From: Dermacoccus abyssi
GTDB lineage: Bacteria; Actinomycetota; Actinomycetes; Actinomycetales; Dermatophilaceae
Length of the DNA stretch: 64,000 bases
NCBI RefSeq assembly: GCF_034541975.1
Contig: NZ_JAVYJM010000001.1
Reading direction: 5' to 3' (one strand)
The position numbers and the translations under genes are program-made. Shown one piece after another: positions 60,825 to 64,000 of the stretch (positions are counted from its first letter, which is position 1; the number at the start of each line of letters is the position of its first letter). The notes beneath the pieces are model-generated. The model did no database searches and had not been told where the DNA came from. It saw only the letters and a program-made list of their open reading frames with translations.

Positions 60825-61637
60825 TCAACCGCGCACGCCGCGCTGACGCATCGCTTCGTAGAGCAGAACGGCGGCGCTCGTCGCGACGTTGAGGGAGTTG
60901 ACCTGGCCCACCATGGGGATGCGCACGCGGGTCGTGGCGGCGGCGAGCGCCTCGTCGGTGAGGCCGTACTTCTCGGTGCCGACGGCGATCGCGACGGGGC
61001 CGCGGTAGTCGATGTCGGTGTGCATGACGTCGGTGTCCGGCGTCGCCGCGACGAGCGGAATGCCGCGCTCTTCGAGCCAGCTCAGGGTCTCGGAGGTGGA
61101 CGCGGCGGCCACCGGCACGCTGAAGACGGTGCCCTTCGAGCCGCGCACGACGTTGGGGTTGCCCCAGTCGGTGACCGGGTCGGCGGCGATGACGCCGTCG
61201 ACGCCGACCGCGTCGGCGGTGCGGAGCATGGCCCCGAGATTGCCGGGCTTCTCGACGCCCTCGGCGACGAGAAGGAGCGGACGCTCGGGCAGGTCGAGTT
61301 CGCGCGGGTGGGCCTGGACGCTCGGCACGACGGCGAGGAAGCCGTCCGGCCCCTCGCGGTAGGCGACCTTCTCGAACGCGGCGCGCGCCACCGTCACGAT
61401 CTCGGCCCCGGCGGCGCGGGCGGCGTCGACGACGTCCTGCTGGCGGTCGGCGTCAAGCATGAGGTCGTCGCACGTGTAGAGGGCCCGGGGGCGCACCCCT
61501 GCGTCGAGCGCGAGCGCCAGTTCCTCGTACCCCTCGAGCAGGGTGACGCCCTCGTTCTCGCGGGTACGGCGCTTACGCAGACCGACGAGCCCCTTGAGGC
61601 GCGGGTTGGTCGCGGAGGTGAGGTGAAGATCAGCCAC
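60825..61637 (-). CDS. TrmH/SpoU family RNA methyltransferase
   Basis: 270 aa SPOUT enzyme. Substrate domain (NPRLKGLVGLRKRRTRENEG) then motif 1 EGVEKPGNLGAMLRTADAVG, motif 2 AVGTEKYGLTDE and motif 3 IPMVGQVNSLNVATSAAVLL. It 2'-O-methylates rRNA or tRNA; the exact nucleotide is not predictable. GTG 61637 start. Confidence 0.88.
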   Translation of the reverse strand: MADLHLTSATNPRLKGLVGLRKRRTRENEGVTLLEGYEELALALDAGVRPRALYTCDDLMLDADRQQDVVDAARAAGAEIVTVARAAFEKVAYREGPDGFLAVVPSVQAHPRELDLPERPLLLVAEGVEKPGNLGAMLRTADAVGVDGVIAADPVTDWGNPNVVRGSKGTVFSVPVAAASTSETLSWLEERGIPLVAATPDTDVMHTDIDYRGPVAIAVGTEKYGLTDEALAAATTRVRIPMVGQVNSLNVATSAAVLLYEAMRQRGVRG

Positions 61638-61701
61638 CCGCCCATTCTCCCCACTCAACCCCCACCGCCGAAGCCCCGATCTGCACGTGCAGGATGGTGC
61701 T

Positions 61702-62262
61702 GTGGTGAGGAGTGAGGCGGGGGTCGGGCTGTTGTCCGAGGCGACGGTTCGGACGCTGGCCGGAGCACAGATCACCGCTCCGTCGGAGCTTCTCGCCTTC
61801 GACTTCGACGACACGGCAGCGCCGGCACCTCAGGGCTTCGAGCGGCTCGCGGAGTCGGCACTGCTGCGCCGTTCGGATCTCGACGCCGTCGGCGACGAGT
61901 TGCTTTCGTGGGGTCTCCAACTGGGCTCGGGGATGACGGTGCGGGCGAACGACGTGCCGCTGCGCGCGGGCACCGTCGTCGTGCTCGGCCTCGGCTTCGG
62001 GCGGGTGCGCCTGCCGATTCCGTGCCGCGTCACGGAGGTGATCGACGAGCCGCACCGCCGCGGATTCGTCTACGCGACGCTGCCCGGTCACCCCGAGTGC
62101 GGCGTCGAACGCTTTCTCGTCGAACGTCGCGGCGACGACGTGTGGGTCCACATCGACGCCCTCAGCCGGCCCGGCTGGCGCCTCACCCGCATCGGCGCCC
62201 CCGTCATGCGGTGGGCGCAGCGCTGGATGACGCGCCGCTACCTGCGGGCTCTGGCCCGCTGA
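61702..62262 (+). CDS. DUF1990 family protein
   Basis: 186 aa. RGFVYATLPGHPECGVERFLVERR is the DUF1990 hallmark (GFVYGTLPGHPE); earlier TVVVLGLGFGRVRLPIPCRV fits too. Proteins of this family are often found alone and have no defined function. GTG 61702 is chosen because AGGA is seven bases upstream; 61687 and 61705 are alternatives. Confidence 0.8.
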   Translation: MVRSEAGVGLLSEATVRTLAGAQITAPSELLAFDFDDTAAPAPQGFERLAESALLRRSDLDAVGDELLSWGLQLGSGMTVRANDVPLRAGTVVVLGLGFGRVRLPIPCRVTEVIDEPHRRGFVYATLPGHPECGVERFLVERRGDDVWVHIDALSRPGWRLTRIGAPVMRWAQRWMTRRYLRALAR

Positions 62263-62274
62263 AGCGACGGTCGA

Positions 62275-62541
62275 TCAGTCGTCCAACCGGTGCGCGGCGG
62301 CCAGCACCTCCGGCGCGAGCAAACGGCTCGCGCCGAGCACCTCCACGCCGACCAGGCGGCCGTTCGCGTCCACGTCCAACGCGACGTCGATACCCGGCTC
62401 GCCGCCGAGGTCGACCGGGACGGTGCGCGTCACGCCGCCCGCTCCCGGGTCCGGGCCGAGCGCGACGTACGCCGCGTCGGCCTCGCCGTCGAACGTCAGC
62501 CGCACCGCGTCAGCAGGCACCCCGCCGTCGGGCGCGTTCAC
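62275..62541 (-). CDS. DUF2283 domain protein
   Basis: 88 aa; LTFDGEADAAYVALG then ALDVDANGRLVGVEVLGAS is the DUF2283 pattern (short beta-hairpin domain, often with toxin-antitoxin or stand-alone). GTG start overlaps the HAD stop. Confidence 0.75.
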   Translation of the reverse strand: MNAPDGGVPADAVRLTFDGEADAAYVALGPDPGAGGVTRTVPVDLGGEPGIDVALDVDANGRLVGVEVLGASRLLAPEVLAAAHRLDD

Positions 62542-63422
62542 AAGAGCGAGCGCAGGACGTCGGCGGCGCCGTCGTTCTCGATCGGGCCGGTCACCTCGTC
62601 CGCGGCGTCCTTCACCTCGTCGGGCGCCTGGCCCATCGCGACGCCGCGCGCAGCCCACTCGAGCATCTCGAGGTCGTTGCGCTGATCGCCCACGGCCACC
62701 GTGTTCGACGGCTCGATGGAGAGCTTGCGGCGCACCAGCTCGAGCGCCGACGCCTTCGAGACGCCCTCGGGGTTGATGTCCATCCAGGCCGTGTACCCGA
62801 CGGCGTAGTTGACGTGGTGCAGGCCGATGCGGTCGGCGAGCTCGAGGAAGTCCTCGCTCGTGCCCGACGGCGAGCGGAACGTCACGCGCGTCACGGGCTC
62901 CGACATGAGCTCCTCCCACTCCACGACGGTCTGCTCGCCGTCGAGTTCCCCGTCGGGGAAGGGCGCGGTGACCTTGAACCCGTCCGGCCCCTCGACCGCG
63001 ATGACGGCGTCCTCCCACTGCCCGCGCAGCATCGACAGCGCCGGCGCGGGGTCGAACGTCACCCGGTCGACGATCGCGTAGCCCGCGTCGAGCGAGCTGT
63101 CGAGACGCAGGGTGATGGCGCCGTTCGAGCACACGACGTAGCCGTGGTCGAGGTCGAGCATGCGCAGGATCGGCGTCGTCGCGACAACGGCGCGCCCCGT
63201 CGACAGGACGACATGGTGGCCGGCGGCGACGGTGTCGCGCACGGCGTCGCGAGTCGCGTCGTGCATGGTGCCGTCGTACTGCAGGAGAGTGCCGTCGATG
63301 TCGAGGCAGACCATGAGCGGTGGCCATTCGTGCGAGCCGGCACCTGCGCCGGGTCGGACGCTGTTCGCGGCCGCAGCCTCGGGAATGACGGGCGTCGTGT
63401 CGTCGGACGGAGTCACACGCAC
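62538..63422 (-). CDS. HAD-superfamily Cof-type hydrolase
   Basis: 294 aa. HAD motif I LDIDGTLLQYDG (Asp nucleophile, about 40), motif II STGRA (about 75), and C-terminal motifs VAVGDQRNDLEML with Lys nearby. Cap domain in the middle. The first 30 residues are an extension without domain features; GTG at 63422. Likely a sugar phosphatase; substrate unknown. Confidence 0.85.
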   Translation of the reverse strand: MRVTPSDDTTPVIPEAAAANSVRPGAGAGSHEWPPLMVCLDIDGTLLQYDGTMHDATRDAVRDTVAAGHHVVLSTGRAVVATTPILRMLDLDHGYVVCSNGAITLRLDSSLDAGYAIVDRVTFDPAPALSMLRGQWEDAVIAVEGPDGFKVTAPFPDGELDGEQTVVEWEELMSEPVTRVTFRSPSGTSEDFLELADRIGLHHVNYAVGYTAWMDINPEGVSKASALELVRRKLSIEPSNTVAVGDQRNDLEMLEWAARGVAMGQAPDEVKDAADEVTGPIENDGAADVLRSLL

Positions 63423-63500
63423 ACCCTACGCGTCGCGCCTTCCCGCGAAGGTCACGGCGCGAGCTGCACGGGCGGCAGGAGGAAGGACGAACAGACGCCC

Positions 63501-63532
63501 AGGGCCCCTTCCGATCGCTCGGAAGGGGCCCT
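63501..63532. terminator. Bidirectional/hairpin terminator
   Basis: Perfect 14-bp stem (AGGGCCCCTTCCGA and complement), loop of four, 17 bp after the stop of the last, minus-strand, gene. No T tract. Confidence 0.75.
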
Positions 63533-63548
63533 CGTCAGGTAAGGCAGA

Positions 63549-64000
63549 TCAGTGGTTCTGGCCGAACCCGCCCTGCGGGGCCGAGCCGTACTGCTGGCCG
63601 TTGCCCTGGCCGAACTGCTGCTGGCCCTGCTGGTAGCCACAGTTCCACTGCTGGCCGCCGTTCGTCGCCGAGGCGCTCGAGCCCTTGCGGCTCTGCAGGA
63701 ACGCGACGACACCGACCGCGAGCGCCGCGAGCCCCGCGAGGAGCGTCAACCACACGCCGGCGCCGATCGTCGCCGAGTAACCGGATGCGGCGCCACCGTC
63801 ACCGACGGCACTGGCCGTGCTCGGGAACTGCAGGATGCCGATGATGAGCAGCACGACGCCGAGGGCGGCCGTGACGATGCCCGTCACCTTCGCGTTGAGC
63901 TTGCCCAGAGCGGCGAGCACGCCGGCCACGGCGAGACCGATGGCGAGGATGAGGACGAAGATGCCGCCCGTGTTGCTCGACTCACCGAGCGTCGGGTTGG
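63549..64000 (-). CDS. Membrane protein with Gln/Gly-rich C-terminus, 5' truncated
   Basis: The frame continues past the window end with NPTLGESSNTGGIFVLILAIGLAV, so the GTG at 63929 is internal. Three helices are visible: the one just named, TGIVTAALGVVLLIIGILQF and WLTLLAGLAALAVGVVAFLQS, then a tail rich in Gln, Gly and Asn (NGGQQWNCGYQQGQQQFGQG and more). No family recognised; the tail suggests a disordered cytoplasmic end. Confidence 0.65.
   Translation of the reverse strand, partial: NPTLGESSNTGGIFVLILAIGLAVAGVLAALGKLNAKVTGIVTAALGVVLLIIGILQFPSTASAVGDGGAASGYSATIGAGVWLTLLAGLAALAVGVVAFLQSRKGSSASATNGGQQWNCGYQQGQQQFGQGNGQQYGSAPQGGFGQNH

Overview
The window is high-GC DNA with tightly packed, often start/stop-overlapping genes, many GTG starts, DivIVA-repeat proteins, LppX/LprAFG-type lipoproteins, a DUF222/13E12 HNH gene, a Zur-controlled set of zinc-free ribosomal proteins and BsaP beside BioB. 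Together these point to an actinobacterium, most likely Micrococcales (Dermacoccaceae-like content). That placement is inference from gene content; no rRNA or tRNA gene lies in the window. The DNA is mainly chromosomal housekeeping sequence with a few accessory islands.

Layout. 1-9.5 kb: small metabolic genes (VOC protein, holin-4-like membrane protein, NUDIX, DivIVA-repeat protein, quinone oxidoreductase), then a TetR-controlled acyl-CoA dehydrogenase/kinase/phosphatase run, an alpha/beta hydrolase, galE and a methyltransferase. 9.5-11.6 kb: a DUF222-HNH nuclease gene with a LexA box, bracketed by two 70-bp hairpin direct repeats. 11.6-16.9 kb: argS and four tandem paralogous lipoproteins. 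16.9-31 kb: cydAB under a perfect Rex box, a frameshifted small gene, dihydroxyacetone kinase, a relic zone, a DJ-1/DoxX/aldehyde dehydrogenase group, a cation/proton antiporter and cydDC. 31-37.5 kb: two coupled DivIVA-motif proteins, one of 914 aa, and a TetR-MMPL export pair. 37.6-40 kb: divergent zinc-independent ribosomal protein operons around a Zur box. 40.2-41.5 kb: bioB-bsaP. 41.5-44.8 kb: an AbiEi/DUF559-type gene bracketed by two 72-bp hairpin repeats, one of which is split by an IS630-family element carrying cadmium-resistance genes. 45.5-51 kb: bioA-bioF-bioD-galT-galK in one overlapping run. 51-64 kb: VOC proteins, purB, a DUF350/DUF4178/DUF2617/lipoprotein/membrane aminopropyltransferase cluster, an SDR-TspO fusion, a CPBP protease, a TrmH methyltransferase, DUF1990, DUF2283, a HAD hydrolase and a membrane protein cut by the window end.

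How the genes work together. CydAB (terminal bd oxidase) needs the CydDC ABC exporter for assembly; the two pairs are about 8 kb apart here, and the interval holds a decayed chimera of the antiporter and CydD sequences. BioA, BioF and BioD lead to dethiobiotin, and BioB with BsaP completes biotin. GalE, GalT and GalK form the Leloir pathway, split into two places. The zinc-free S14, L33, L28, L31, L32 and L36, with an MRF-like recruiting factor, form a zinc-starvation ribosome remodelling set.

The strongest unexplained signal is structural. Two unrelated nuclease-like genes (HNH and PD-(D/E)XK-like) are each enclosed by a pair of long hairpin direct repeats with the same geometry: one repeat at the stop codon and one about 90 bp before the start. 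This suggests a class of small hairpin-bracketed nuclease elements.
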